64,000 bases of DNA from Ectobius pallidus (taxonomy: Eukaryota; Arthropoda; Insecta; Blattodea; Ectobiidae), in contig CAXKWD010000007.1 of NCBI GenBank assembly GCA_964059195.1, positions 56,519,620-56,583,619 of the forward strand, read 5' to 3'. Under the pieces are notes generated by a model. The model saw only the letters and a list, made by a program, of their open reading frames with translations, made no database searches and was not told the origin of the DNA. Positions 34,519-46,115 of this stretch are shown here, one piece after another. Position numbers and translations under genes: made by a program. The first letter of the stretch is position 1. The number at the start of each line of letters is the position of its first letter.

Positions 34519-36626
34519 GGGATAATCAATATTAGCCTAAATATGGTCAAACGTTGTTCGATTTGGACGAAACTCACTATACAGGGGTTTTCCGGGCCAA
34601 GGAACTCGAATCTGAGGTCGCTTTTACCAGGTGAAGCTATCTAATCGTGATTTTTATGTAGTCCACATGATTTAGGTGTTAATATAATGATTTAACTATT
34701 ATGCTCTTAATTTTTAATTTTTGAAATAATTATCGCGGGCGAAGCAGCGGGCACATGCTATCTTAAAATAATAAAAGGACGTGTATGTCTGTCTGTCCAC
34801 GATGCCCAGCGAAATCTACAGAACGCAGAGATCTGAAATTTTGAAGATAGATGGACTGAAAGGTGGGCGAATGCACCTCGAAGCCGAATTTTTAATTTTA
34901 GCTTTCGTTCGCGAGTTATGAGTGAAAAACTGGCAGAAAACGTGATTCGCGCTGTCGAAGCATCAGATTTCAGTACAGTAATACATTTCAATGTCAAATC
35001 AATTGCAGTTGGCTTTGTCTATTTTTGTCATACCGTGGTAATAAAAGCATCGCGATCGCTAGAATGTTGTAAGCCCACGCTGGTCGATTCATTTGATTAG
35101 AATGTCAAGGCCCGTAGACATATGACATTTTCAACCTACACGGAAGAGGGGTAATCAACATAGACCTAAATATGGTTAAACATCGTTCGATTTGGACGAA
35201 ACTGACTGTACAGGGGTATTCTGGGCCAAGGAACTCGAATCTGAGGTCGCTTTTACCAGGGGACGCTACCTAATCGTGGAATGCGCTCCACGTGATTTAG
35301 GTGTTAATAATTATAATGATTTAACTATGCTCTTAATTTTTAGTTTTAAATTTTTGAAATAATTATCGCGGGGGAAGCCGCGGGCACATGCGGGCACATG
35401 CTGTTTGTCTGTCTGTCTACGATGCCCATCGAAATCTACTGAACACAGAAATCTGAAATTTTAAAGATAGATGGACTGAAAGGTGGGCGAATGCACCTCG
35501 AAGCCGAACTTTTAATTTTAGCTTTCGTTCGCGAGTTATGAGTGAAAAACTGGCAGAAAACGTGATTCGCGCTGTCGAAGCATCAGATTTCAGTACAGTA
35601 ATACATTTCAATGTCAAATCAATTGCAGTTGGCTTTGTCTATTTTTGTCATACCGTGGTAATAAAAGCATCGCGATCGCTAGAATGTTGTAAGCCCACGC
35701 TGGTCGATTCATTTGATTAGAATGTCAAGGCCCGTAGACATATGAAATTTTCAACCTACACGGAAGAGGGGTAATCAACATAGACCTAAATATGATTAAA
35801 CATCGTTCGATTTGGACGAAACTGACTGTACAGGGGTATTCTGGGCCAAGGAACTCGAATCTGAGGTCGCTTTTACCAGGGGACGCTACCTAATCGTGGA
35901 ATGCGCTCCACGTGATTTAGATGTTAATAATTATAATGATTTAACTATGCTCTTAATTTTTAGTTTTAAATTTTTGAAATAATTATCGCGGGGGAAGCAG
36001 CGGGCACATGCGGGCACATGCTGTTTGTCTGTCTGTCTACGATGCCCATCGAAATCTACTGAACACAGAAATCTGAAATTTTAAAGATAGATGGACTGAA
36101 AGGTGGGCGAATGCACCTCGAAGCCGAATTTTTAATTTTAGCTTTCGTTCGCGAGTTATGAGTGAAAAACTGGCAGAAAACGTGATTCGCGCTGTCGAAG
36201 CATCAGATTTCAGTACAGTAATACATTTCAATGTCAAATCAATTGCAGTTGGCTTTGTCTATTTTTGTCATACCGTGGTAATAAAAGCATCGCGATCGCT
36301 AGAATGTTGTAAGCTCATGCTGGTCGATTCATTTGTTTAGAATGTCAAGGCCCGTAGACATATGAAATTTTCAACCTACACGGAAGAGGGATAATCAACA
36401 TAGACCTTAATATGGTTAAACATTGTTCGATTTGGACGGAACTCACTATACAGGGATTTTCTGGGCCAAGGAACTCGAATCTGAGATCGCTTTTACCAGG
36501 CGACGCTATCTAATCGTGACATGTAATCCACGTGATTTAGGTGTTAATAAATATAATGATTTAACTATTATGCTCTAACTTTATGCTCTTTCTTTTATCG
36601 CGGGCGATCCCGCGGGCACATGCTAG
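34067..36626 (+). mobile_element. Tandem array of four Helitron units
   Basis: Starts TCTATATTAATAAAAGG after an A and ends in a hairpin (cgggcgatcccgcgggcaca) plus TGCTAG before a T. Four head-to-tail units lie at about 34067-34760, 34761-35400, 35401-36021 and 36022-36626. Units 2 to 4 have an exact 620-bp spacing (gagttatgagtgaaaaactg at 34913, 35533, 36153) and are almost identical. Unit 1 is more divergent and holds an ATT microsatellite. No Rep/helicase coding is present. Confidence 0.9.
34475..34516 (+). repeat. (ATT)n microsatellite in Helitron unit 1
   Basis: About 14 ATT units, absent from units 2 to 4. Confidence 0.95.
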
Positions 36627-36984
36627 TACTCTCATAAAGGAAACAGAAATTTATAATGAAACTCAGCCCTCAGTATTCTGTTTCCCTCGTTTGTTTTTTT
36701 TTCTCTGTTGACATTGTTAAATAAAGTTACGGCGAAGATAGTCGCAGTAGTCTGAATACGAAAGAACACAAATAAATGTGAGTGTAAAACTTTAGTAGCT
36801 ATTTATTATACTACCAATAACACTTCAACTTCAGTCAAGAAAGTTTGATAGTGACTGTGGAAGGTTTGGCAAGATAAATTATCATTCACAGATGTCAAAT
36901 TAGAATATGAAGAGTGTGCTGCCAGGTTTTCAATCGCTTGCATCCCTTCAGCAATAGGAATTTTTTTCCAGTATTCTTTGTCAT

Positions 36985-37760
36985 GCTGTAATTGGTAAGG
37001 GGAAAACAACTGAAACATTAAACTATATGGCAATAGCAACAAAAAGTATGTGATTCAGAAATTCCGTGGGAATATTAGTTTCAAAGAACAAAAATTGTTA
37101 GAAAATTAAATCAAAGTAATTTTCTCCACATTTCCGTGGTTTTCAGGGTTTACGTGGATTTGCTGTAATTGATAATGGGGAAACAACTGAAACCTTAAAC
37201 TAGATGGCAATACCAACGAAAACATATGAGTCAGAAATTCCCTGGGAATATTAGGAGCAAAGAACAAAGATTTTAAAGAAATTTTCAAAATGTAAATTTC
37301 TCCGGATTTCCGTGGTTTTCGGAGTTCTCTGGATATATGCTATAATTCATAAGGGGCAAACAACTAAAATCTTAATCTAGATGGTAATGCCAACAACAAA
37401 ACATATGATTCAGAAATTATCTTCGAATATTAAGAGCAAAGAACAAAGTTCTAAAAATAAAACATAGTGATTTTCTCCGTATATACGTGGTTTTCCGGGG
37501 ATATGTTGTAATTTGTAAGGGGCAAACAACTGAAACCTTAAACTAGATGGCAATACGAACAAAAATGTGTGAGTCAGAAATTCCCTGGGAATATTAGGGG
37601 CAAAGAACAATAAAAAATTAAAACAAACCTATTTTCTCCAGTTTTCCGTGGTTTTCAGGGTAGGCCTATATGCTGTAATTGATAAGGGGCAAACAACTAA
37701 AATCTTAAACTAGACGACAATACCAACAAAAAAATATGTGTGTCAGAAAATCCCACGGGG
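36985..37760 (-). repeat. Right arm: the same tandem repeat, about five units, inverted
   Basis: The complementary phrase ggcaaacaactgaaacctta recurs near 37011, 37186, 37361, 37531 and 37695. The inner unit ends at ccccttaccaattacag, which looks like a splice acceptor for the adjoining coding-like segment on the minus strand. The outer end is a G-run at about 37758. Confidence 0.92.
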
Positions 37761-37779
37761 GGGGGGGAGGGTGTGCTAT

Positions 37780-39005
37780 GGAGGCCCATGGTCTATAGTG
37801 CCACTGCCTTCTTTATTTCTTACAAGCCATGCTGTTAAATATGGCAACATCGCATCGGTAGTCCTATCGGCTATGAACATGTTGTAAATAAAGCAATGAA
37901 CTCCATCAGAATCATCGAAAAATTAAGCATATTTCAGCTTAAAGTAATCCCAGTCATTGCCTATTGTTTAGAGAACATCTGGATACACCTGAAGAGCAAC
38001 TGGAGAGCATAGGGAAGGTAAAAACCGTGTACATAATGAGAGATTTATATAAACCGTCACCTCTAATTGAGTACACCAGAGAACAGTTTTTCACAGAAGA
38101 ATTTCGTGTTCATCAGCTACAAACGAATACCAGAGTGAGGTACGGTATGATATTAGTGTCCTTAAGGAAGAATTGGCTGGTATTAAAGAAGAATTGAAGA
38201 GAAATAGAGTCACTTTTACTGGTATGAACTTTTATCAAGCTGCTCACAGTAGGCCTAATTCATCTTAATGTGGCAGACGCCAAATCGTAGTATATGTAAT
38301 CTCCTATCCTCCCAATATTACTACCAGCGTTTTCCTACAGTTTGGTGAAGGTAATGAACGGGATTCAAACCTTAACCTCAAAAGTGCTGGCGAATCAACA
38401 CAGTTCACCACCGGATGATGAACGAATGAATGACTTGACAGCAAATAACGGAAAGCTGAGTGTTCCCAAGGAATTAGGCAAAGTTATTCTTTTCAGTGAC
38501 AGTCATGGGCGTAGTCTTCCACAAAGTGCATGTGACAAGAAAAGAGATATCAGTGTTCTAGGTTATATTAAACCTGGGACAACTAGCTCAGTGGTGGTAC
38601 AAAATGACCCAGAGAAGTGTAGCAGCTTAATAAAGTATGACTCTGTTGTGGGTCAAATAACAGAGCTCGTAGGCCTAACAGGATAAGTGAGGTTATTACC
38701 AATAAAATAAGAAAAAACGCGACATCATAACGTATAATGAGGAGACACTGAAAACTACGAATTCCTTCAGAAATGTGGAGTCACCGCACGTTACGTTATT
38801 ATGCACATCACAAGTATATGTAATATAGGCCTACTGATTTGGCCTAAATAAAGTCAGTATTTGTGATGAAGAAAATTATCTGCAATAAAAACGTATTCAA
38901 ATGCTTCCCATAGACCATCACAGATAGGACTACCTCCTGTGTTGCCAGATTTCAAGCAGCATGGCTTGTAAGATATAGAAGGCAGCAATGATCGACTGAT
39001 TGCAG
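37780..39005. mobile_element. Possible element with ~95-bp inverted ends and an ORF1-like coding relic
   Basis: The segment at 37790-37880 (ctgccttctttatttcttac, aagccatgctg, gtagtcctatc) is repeated inverted at about 38905-38990. Between them plus-strand frames read LESIGKVKTVYIMRDL and, at 38342-38686, KELGKVILFSDSHGRSLPQS. The DSHGR motif resembles the esterase-like ORF1 domain of some non-LTR elements. Stops and frame changes interrupt it. The assignment is tentative. Confidence 0.45.
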
Positions 39006-39429
39006 CTGGAGGGAATCGACGTGACATAAATGTAGTATAGACTATATGTTTATGCAAGGCGCCCAACAATCATAACACGCGGATCCGCAATATGACGATA
39101 TAGCAAGCGAGAATGAGAAGCAAGTTTAAAATACTTTATTAAGAAATGTTCCTATTGAAAACATTTAACTGAAAACAGATTTAAATGGAAAGAAATAGGT
39201 ATATCCATGACTTACGATATTATGCATAATATTTCAACATCAAATAATGAAGGTATACATAGTTTTTCCAATGCCATTTTAAAAATGATATCTGATGTTA
39301 TTCCAGAACCATTAACATATATATTTTTAAGACGTATAAAGAATTGTGCTAGAATAGTAGAACATTATTAAATCATGAAGCCATGAAGAACTACAATGTA
39401 CTTACTTACTAAATTGCACGCTAAAGGAA
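39006..39429. other. Unassigned intron sequence
   Basis: Nothing recognised. Confidence 0.35.
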
Positions 39430-39790
39430 TATTATCTGTTTAATGGAACCCGGAGGTTCATTGCTGCGGATACATGGGCTCGCCATTCAACCATATTCTG
39501 AGCTATCTCCATCGAACCATCCCTCGAAAATCCTACTTCCATTAAATCTATCCTAATATTGTCCTCCCATCTTTCAAGTGGTCTTTTCCCTTCGGGTCTC
39601 CCGGTCAATATTTTTTAGATTATGCATTTCCTCCCCCATGCGTCCAACATGTCCAGCCCATTTCATCCTCCATGATATAATTACCCTAATTTTGAGTGAT
39701 ACAGTCTTCTCCAGTCCCCATTTTCATCTCTCTTAGACCCAAACATTTTCCTAAGCACTCTGTTTTCGAACACTCTCAGATTATGTACTT
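39430..39790 (-). mobile_element. Non-LTR RT C-terminal fragment
   Basis: On the minus strand: VFENRVLRKMFGSKRDENGD (39.77-39.71 kb), then MRWAGHVGRMGEEMH and a decayed RPLERWEDNI-like stretch. This is the familiar C-terminus of LINE reverse transcriptases. Several stops and shifts; truncated at both ends. Confidence 0.82.
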
Positions 39791-40235
39791 CCCGAAGAAA
39801 ATTAAGGATTTACGAACGTTGTGGAAGCACTGGTGCGAGAGAGATGGTGAATACTTTCATCCCTTTCTTAAATGTTTGTGACAGGATAGAGCAGACGGAC
39901 TCTAGCAACCACTACTTCGAGCTCCGGCAATAGACTGAGGCTCCCCAAAATGAACTCCTTCGCGCAAAAAAAAAAAAAAACCGGCATCCCCCTCCCACAC
40001 ATTAGCATAAAAGATGTTTACCAGCGCGAATACAGTGCCGCGTATAAGCATAAGGTCAAATTAATATCAGTATAGCAAGAGCAAACCTAGAGAGTAGTAA
40101 AACACAAGCTTAACCAGCAAAAATTATAAATTTAGCTACAGTTTTAACGAAATTAAATGAAGGAAAGAGGGAAACATATCTTAATCTATTATAAGCGTAA
40201 ATATTACGGCTCAGCCTACACCACGAACTCTCATT
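39791..40235. other. Unassigned intron sequence
   Basis: Contains a short A-run at 39966-39980; otherwise nothing recognised. Confidence 0.35.
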
Positions 40236-40247
40236 ACTGAATGCTAC

Positions 40248-40560
40248 AAAACTAAACTAAACTCCGTGGCGCTACATCCCTGTAGGGACTTGGCCTACCA
40301 CCCGACCGCTGCGTCATCTCCCGTAGGTAGATGGCAGGATTGGGGGCATGTGGTCAGCATGCCGACACCCACGGCCGTTAATGGTGGTTTTCTTGACCGG
40401 AGCCGCTACTTCTCTATCAAGTAGCTCCTCAGTTTGAATCACGAGGCTGAGTGCACCCCTACCAGACCTCCCTACCTCAGAAAAATCCGAGGTACCGGGA
40501 ATCGAACCCGGGCCGACGGATCTGTAGTCAGCGATGCTAACCACAAGACCACGCCGGCGG
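40248..40560 (-). mobile_element. tRNA-derived SINE, family B, full length
   Basis: On the minus strand the head reads gtggtcttgtggttagcatc (A-box region) and gggttcgattcccggtacct (B-box). The body follows, and an A-rich tail lies at the low-coordinate end. A 12-bp target duplication ACTGAATGCTAC occurs at 40236-40247 and 40561-40572. Confidence 0.93.
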
Positions 40561-40572
40561 ACTGAATGCTAC

Positions 40573-42660
40573 TACCCTCCTTTAATAAGCTTGGATTTGA
40601 GTGGTTATAACAGGTCTGCAAACCTTAATGAAGGTAAGTATGAATTAAATACGTTTTGAACCGATCAGTTATCGTCACTAAATTCTATGTGATCCGTAAA
40701 ACATATTTCATAGCGTTAAAAGTATAGGAAAACACGAAATAAACGATCTCTCTAAGTAGTCTAATACAGTTCTGAATAGCCCAGGAAGACTAAATAATAT
40801 TAATTAAAATATACTCATATTAAAACAGTAGGTGATTAAATTAAGGATAATTATTATTCATTAAAATAATATCAAATTGCCAATAGTCATGTTTGGTATC
40901 AAAATAAGCAGAATTACGATAACATTTCATTGCAATTGTTAATAATTTACCTAATGTTGATAGGAATGAACAAACAGAATTGATAAATAATTACATTTTT
41001 CTGAATAAGCAATAGGTGTGAGGGAACGGCCAAATAGCGCTGGAATTTCCCGTAACATGAGTGTATGCCACTGCGACCGCAAAACCAGCCAGGTATCAAC
41101 CCTTAAACAATGGTCTAGCGGTATAGACAGAAAAGTCATCGATATTTCTAAAGGATTGGTAATTTTAAGATTTATGTTAAGATAATAGTCTTTTGTATGA
41201 AACTAAGTGTGTATATCCATATTCACTAGCACAATGGCAAACTGATGATTATCGCATAGGCCTTCTCGGAGGGGAGAACAATTAAACACTTAATGGGTTT
41301 CTTGTAGAAAGAAAAGGGAAAATCCAATGCCAGTTTAGAAAGTCAATCTTATACTATTGGCTGATAGTAAAATTGTTAGCTTCCAATTATATGTAGCATA
41401 AGTGTCACGTGGGGTTAAGAGTATGGGGATGAAGGGCGGTCCTTATATGGATTTTTCAGTAGTTAAAATTTATGCGAGAGTGAGAGCTATCACTCTACGA
41501 TCACAAGTCTTTTGGGACAGTTGGTTCCCCAGCACCGCGATCGTTCGCGGAGGAAAATATATCTAATTTATAATATTTTCGGACATTAATTTCTCATACT
41601 TAAACATTTGAGGGATATAATTTATTCCACTTAGAAAATTTTTCAACCACGGGATTTTTCATACTCAGCAACGTGCGAGTGAATATTAAATTGGACTTTA
41701 AAAATTATTCACTACATCAGTTTGCTGTTAAAATACTCACTAAAAAATACTTAACGAGCATTGTATTAATTATTGTACAAGTTGTATTTCTGCCATTTGG
41801 AATCTGATTTAGCATTACGAATAAAAGTTTTATGTTCAACTTTAAAATTCATTATCATTTATAAAAGAGAAGTGTCATCGATCTGCAAGCCTACCATTCC
41901 CGCCCTGAGAAGAGACGAAACCTGCTCGCCTCCGACTTGAAGCTACCGCAGGGTCATCATCATCATTTTGATATAGAATATCTATATCTGGCGCCCACAC
42001 ATCTATTAAACCGACCCGCCGCAAGTCTAATAGAGAAGGTACTAAATAGTATGAAAACATATCAAACTCAATTTAGATTTTTGGAGCACAAAATACGTTT
42101 TACAACATTACTCCTCATATTATAATACGTAGTTCTAACATTATATCATAACTGATCGATAACTTTTGAATCACTGAGGAAAATTTCAGTACAGCAATTG
42201 CTTTCTATAAAAACCTCTTTAATGCACGGATAAAATCCTGCAGCTATACGTTAAAAATGTTTTGAAATTTTCGCCTCTATGACGTCACTGTGAAGAAGAA
42301 ACATTAGTAAATTTGAAAATAGGTATAATCCCATTATAGGGGGGCCCGCTTTGAAAACCAACTTTCTTCTCATAAAATGCCTAATATCACACGTATTTTG
42401 TTATAGATAGTTCTCTGGAGAGGAGATGTTGCCTCAACGAATAGTTTTGGTCCAACCCGCCCGCCCTAAACGTTACACTTTCTTTTATAACACGATCTAG
42501 CGAAAAGTAGCGAGAATTCCCCCTTATTTTTATATCCGTCTGATGAAGAAATTCGTGAATGGACGTTAGAGGTGTGACATCACACCATCTGAACACCTAG
42601 AATTCTGAGAAACAGGTTCAACAACACAGCGAACCTCGCGGGAGATACAAAATGGCACAT
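40573..42660. other. Unassigned AT-rich intron sequence
   Basis: No ORF, TIR or tandem structure recognised in 2.1 kb. Confidence 0.35.
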
Positions 42661-42673
42661 TTACGAAACAGAA

Positions 42674-42965
42674 GAATTCAGAATGCCCTACTAAATCAAT
42701 ATCACTGTTCATAACCTAACAGAACATGTCACTAATACTAATATAAAAGTTCCTAACCTAACTGCCACTAAACAAGAATTTCTGCAGAATTCAGAATGCC
42801 CTATTAAATTAATATCACTGTTCATAACCTAACAGAACCTGTCACTAATTAGTAACATCGTTCCTAAACTTACTGCCACTAAACTAGGATTCTGCAGAAT
42901 TCAGAATGCCCTACTAAATTAATATCACTCTTCATAACCTAACAGAATCTGTCACTAATGATATT
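42674..42965 (+). repeat. ~112-bp tandem repeat, about 2.6 units
   Basis: gaattcagaatgccctacta begins units at 42674, 42787 and 42897. Each unit carries atcactgttcataacctaac and ctaactgccactaaac. Confidence 0.92.
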
Positions 42966-43475
42966 TGATAAGCAATGTACAAGAAGCGTCATGTTGGTCA
43001 ACCTGCCTCGCTGAGAAACAAAAACATCACCCATCCGTGGAAATCTGCACACACCGCGAGAACCGTGAGAAGGGCCTCCTACTTTGCAACTTTGCCTGAA
43101 AATATTGTTACCAGCATAACTTCCTGGTGATTAGTGGTTATTAGCAATATCGTTAAACAGTTCTTTTAAAATGTACTCTTTTACATAATGAAAGTTTGGT
43201 GTTTATACCGTCGAAATACTTTGGAACACTTTTTTTCTATTATATTACTTTAAATTCATATCAAAGTATATTAAAACGTCATTAAATCAATACCCAGTAA
43301 GTGGTCCCTTTTCATATACGCGCACAAATTATTATTATATCTAATTTAACCAACCCAATTTTTAAAAGTTATCCTTGAATTTTTACTAGAAAATTGTGGT
43401 AAGGTTCGAATGATTATGAATTATGGTTTCACAACATAGAAAAATACAACATCGTTACCTAATATATTGACTTAC
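42966..43475. other. Start of intron 2, unassigned
   Basis: Nothing recognised between the tandem repeat and the exon 2 donor. Confidence 0.35.
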
Positions 43476-43664
43476 GATTCGCAGATACCCAGCCCACTCC
43501 CACTTCCTTTGCTTTCTTCATGGCGAGCTCCATGCAGAAGTTCCCTACCACGGGTCCAAGGCTGTTGTTGCCATCCACCCAAGCCGTAGCAGCTGACTCT
43601 TTCAGTACATGTGGTTCTGCGTTGGGAGTGCATACTTTCTTCCCGATATCTTTCACATAGAACT
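43476..43664 (-). CDS. Ldh_2-family dehydrogenase, exon 2 (codons 50-112 plus 1 nt)
   Basis: Follows a clean acceptor (ttcttcacag) and ends at AAT C | gtaagtc. The split codon with exon 1 gives Glu50 and the text continues FYVKDIGKK. The core ATAWVDGNNSLGPVVGNFCM (residues about 75-94) is the family's most conserved N-terminal block, a substrate and cofactor binding core. It is followed by the helix and strand MKKAKEVGVGWVSAN. The exon is 189 nt, with both boundaries in phase 1. No stop or frameshift is seen, in contrast to all surrounding transposon ORFs, which suggests purifying selection. Confidence 0.93.
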
Positions 43665-44437
43665 CTGTGAAGAAATGAAAGAACGATTCTGGAAATTCAG
43701 TTCGTATGAGAGTTAATCAATTTCCCAAATGAAATAAGACAGCTCGAGACTGCAAAGAGTATGAAGTTGTATTATAGGTCCTGTGTTGGTGTTTGTGAAC
43801 AGGAAGGTTCGAAAGAGTCGATAGAAAATAAAAATATTATTAAAGTTATCAGATGGATGGGAACAAAGTTTGAAATAGCAATTTCAATAACAACTGTAAC
43901 AAGAGTGTATGAAGTTAAAATATAGCCTACATCTAAAACTGCAGTACATGTTTACAAATAACCCTCAAAAATAATCATTGCTCATTCACTACATATTGGT
44001 AGGCTGCAAGATCCACTAATTACTTTTCTTTTCTTTTCTTTTGATCTAGGAAACTTTGCACATCTAACCAGTTTTGTTATGGTTTGGAACTTTCGCATTT
44101 GAGTAACCTGGCAATATTATATTGAATAATGTCACTATCTAGCTCTTTTTAAAATCGATAAAAACCATTTTTCAAATTATTAGTCATGATCTCTCAATTG
44201 TTTGCGATATAATGACTACATTTCCTTCTGAAGCAACGTACCATACCACTTTCTTTGCGTGGGGATGACGTCATTTCCTTCGGAAACATCGCAAGACAAT
44301 AATATAATATAGTTTCGTTTTGAGTATGATGACCCCTGACCCTACTGAGAAGAAAAAGTATTACTAAAGACATATACACGCTCCCTGCAACACAAACTCG
44401 GCACTTAACAACTCAAAGCATACTATCTGAAAGTCAC
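43665..44437. other. End of intron 1, unassigned
   Basis: Nothing recognised between the exon 2 acceptor and the Harbinger target duplication. Confidence 0.35.
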
Positions 44438-44756
44438 TGAGGCCCGTATTCAAGAACGCGACTTTGGAAGACGACTTCCTAAAGTAGACTTTCAAAGCAA
44501 AGTTCAACTTTGGTTAAAGTCGAATTCATAGACGTTAGTTGCGAGACTTTGACCGTGACTTTGGAAAGTCGAGATTTGACGATGTTGTTGTAACGTTGGC
44601 AATCGTATCCACTGCCTTTTAAATGAATTATGTGTACAAACTGTTGAAATTGCTGTACGTCTAGGAGGCGGTGGGCAAATCTCGAACAAAATAACATCGA
44701 TGTGCGCATTACACTCAGCCATTTTGCAAAAGCGTAATTGTATTGTGATGATGGTA

Positions 44757-45900
44757 ATAACAATAATAATAATTCTTTATTAGCTGTCAGGATACAATGT
44801 CCATTATCTTCTTAATTCTTTGAGCATATTTTTGGTTATTACAATACAAATAGCGACTGAATAATTAAAATACACATTTATAAATTTCTTAAAATGAAGT
44901 ATTAATATGTTCATTGTCAGTATTTTGTAAGAATGTCATGTAGGGTTCTGATTAAATTTCCACAGAGTTAAGGAATTCTTGTACATCGTAAAATAAATAA
45001 TATTTTAGAAGTAGAGTTTTAACTTGTTTTTTAAAATGTTGAATCTTTGGAATTTTAAGATTGTTAAGTATATCATACATAATAAAACCTATATGAGAAA
45101 TTATGTTCAAGCTCCTGGTAGTTCTAGACAATATAAATGAATATTGTTAGCTGTTCTTGTCTGGTAGTGATGTATTTGTGAATTCTTCATGAATAGGTTC
45201 CTAATTTTGTGTATAAATGTCACAGCTTCTAATATATAGAGGGATGGTAGGGGCAAGATTTTTAATGTTTCGTATATCGGTTTACTTGGTGTCCTGACTG
45301 GTAATTGGAGCATAACTTTTAGTAGACCTATTCTTTTTGCAGTTTGAATATTTGCTTAGCTTTTGTTGAATGTCCCCCAAAAGAAATGCTTAACTTAATA
45401 CTGATTGGACACAGCTGAAATATGTCTTTAATAGCCTACATCTATTGTTGATACCTGAGTATATGAATAGCATAACATAACTGGCTAAGTTTGTTACTTA
45501 AATTTGCTATATTTGGTTCCCATGTAAGATCCTGGTCAATCCATAGCCCAAGAAATGTTGTAGTATTTATTTGGCCCAGTGTTGTGTTATTAAGTCTAAC
45601 TTGCAGGTTGCCTATAAGATTTTGTGAATGAAAGAGCATAGGCCTATGTATTGTCTTATCGGTATTTAGAAAGGGTTTTTTCTCTTTCAGCCAAAGTTCT
45701 AGGCTACTATTTGTTTCATTTACCTTTTGCTGAAGTGAATGGAGATCGCTGTCACAAAACTGGAGTTTCAGTTCTCTTGTCATGAAATATTGTGAATTAT
45801 TCTGAATCATGAAAGTCTCGAAGATGCCACCAATGACTGACTGTGAACAGTGATCGAAGTGGCTCCATCCGGCATTGAGATTCAAGGTGCACAGAGGAAT
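44757..45900 (-). mobile_element. Non-LTR retrotransposon 3' fragment nested in the Harbinger element
   Basis: The frame 45885-45442 on the minus strand reads FLNTDKTIHRPMLFHSQ, VRLNNTTLGQINTTTFLGLW and DQDLTWEPNI, the RT C-terminal region of a jockey/CR1-like LINE. A long untranslated 3' part ends in aataaag plus an ATT-rich tail at 44757-44785. Confidence 0.8.
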
Positions 45901-45904
45901 GAGC

Positions 45905-46115
45905 AGGTGGGCCTGTTTTCTTAAAAGAATAGGCCTACTGTCCAGAAGCTACGCGAGGTGGCTTCACAGTATTTAGAAGAGAGGAAACAAATTGAAATAG
46001 AGCAGCTGAGATAGTTCCATGCTGCAATGATGAAGCAGTAACAAGAAATACATGATCTCACTTTGCAGAACATGAAGGAATTGCACCAAAAAGCAATGAG
46101 AGATTGATTTCCTTT
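45905..46115 (+). pseudogene. Myb/SANT-like Harbinger accessory protein, C-terminal fragment
   Basis: The plus frame reads LREVASQYLEERKQIEIEQL and, after a stop, HDLTLQNMKELHQKAMRD, a charged helix like the C-terminus of the Myb-like proteins that partner Harbinger transposases for DNA binding and nuclear import. At least two stops. The N-terminal Myb domain was not found, probably lost with the LINE insertion. Confidence 0.55.

Larger units (their letters stand above)
30946..36827 (+). mobile_element. Ty3/gypsy LTR retrotransposon, copy 2, internally deleted
   Basis: Same family as copy 1, opposite strand, bounded by a 4-bp duplication ACTT (30942-30945, 36828-36831). The first ~45 bp of the 5' LTR are joined directly to the end of protease, removing the rest of the LTR, gag and most of protease. 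Pol is otherwise better preserved than in copy 1. The 3' LTR holds a Helitron array. Confidence 0.93.
34048..36827 (+). repeat. Gypsy copy 2, 3' LTR (about 220 bp) interrupted by Helitrons
   Basis: LTR parts 34048-34066 and 36627-36827 flank the Helitron array. The end is AACACTTCA, followed by the ACTT duplication. A gggggggagtg polypurine tract precedes it. Confidence 0.88.
30656..36984 (-). pseudogene. Core of the fold-back element: coding-like segment of unknown family, split by gypsy copy 2
   Basis: On the minus strand 36984-36832 reads EYWKKIPIAEGMQAIENLAA and then NLSCQTFHSHYQTFLTEV. Past the gypsy insertion, 30941-30660 reads VSLIARFQRAAKENNFDLHM and then CLEDMIPNFFC. The second part resembles a pattern I know from multi-copy insect proteins (a short helical stretch ending L..M.P.FF), but I cannot name the family. 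A few stops are present. Confidence 0.5.
30046..37760. mobile_element. Fold-back element with satellite-like arms, interrupted by gypsy copy 2
   Basis: Arms of the same ~175-bp tandem repeat lie in opposite orientation at 30046-30655 and 36985-37760. Between them, after removing gypsy copy 2 (30946-36827), about 440 bp remain that read as one minus-strand coding-like segment. Tandem-repeat arms around a small core recall Foldback and Galileo-type elements. Outer target duplications were not identified, so the limits are approximate. Confidence 0.65.

Noticed and set aside
34918..36340. A repeated 60-codon frame occurring three times at 620-bp intervals
   Set aside because: It is one frame through the Helitron tandem units; no start context, no protein resemblance, and the single-unit Helitron at 57.9 kb does not keep it.
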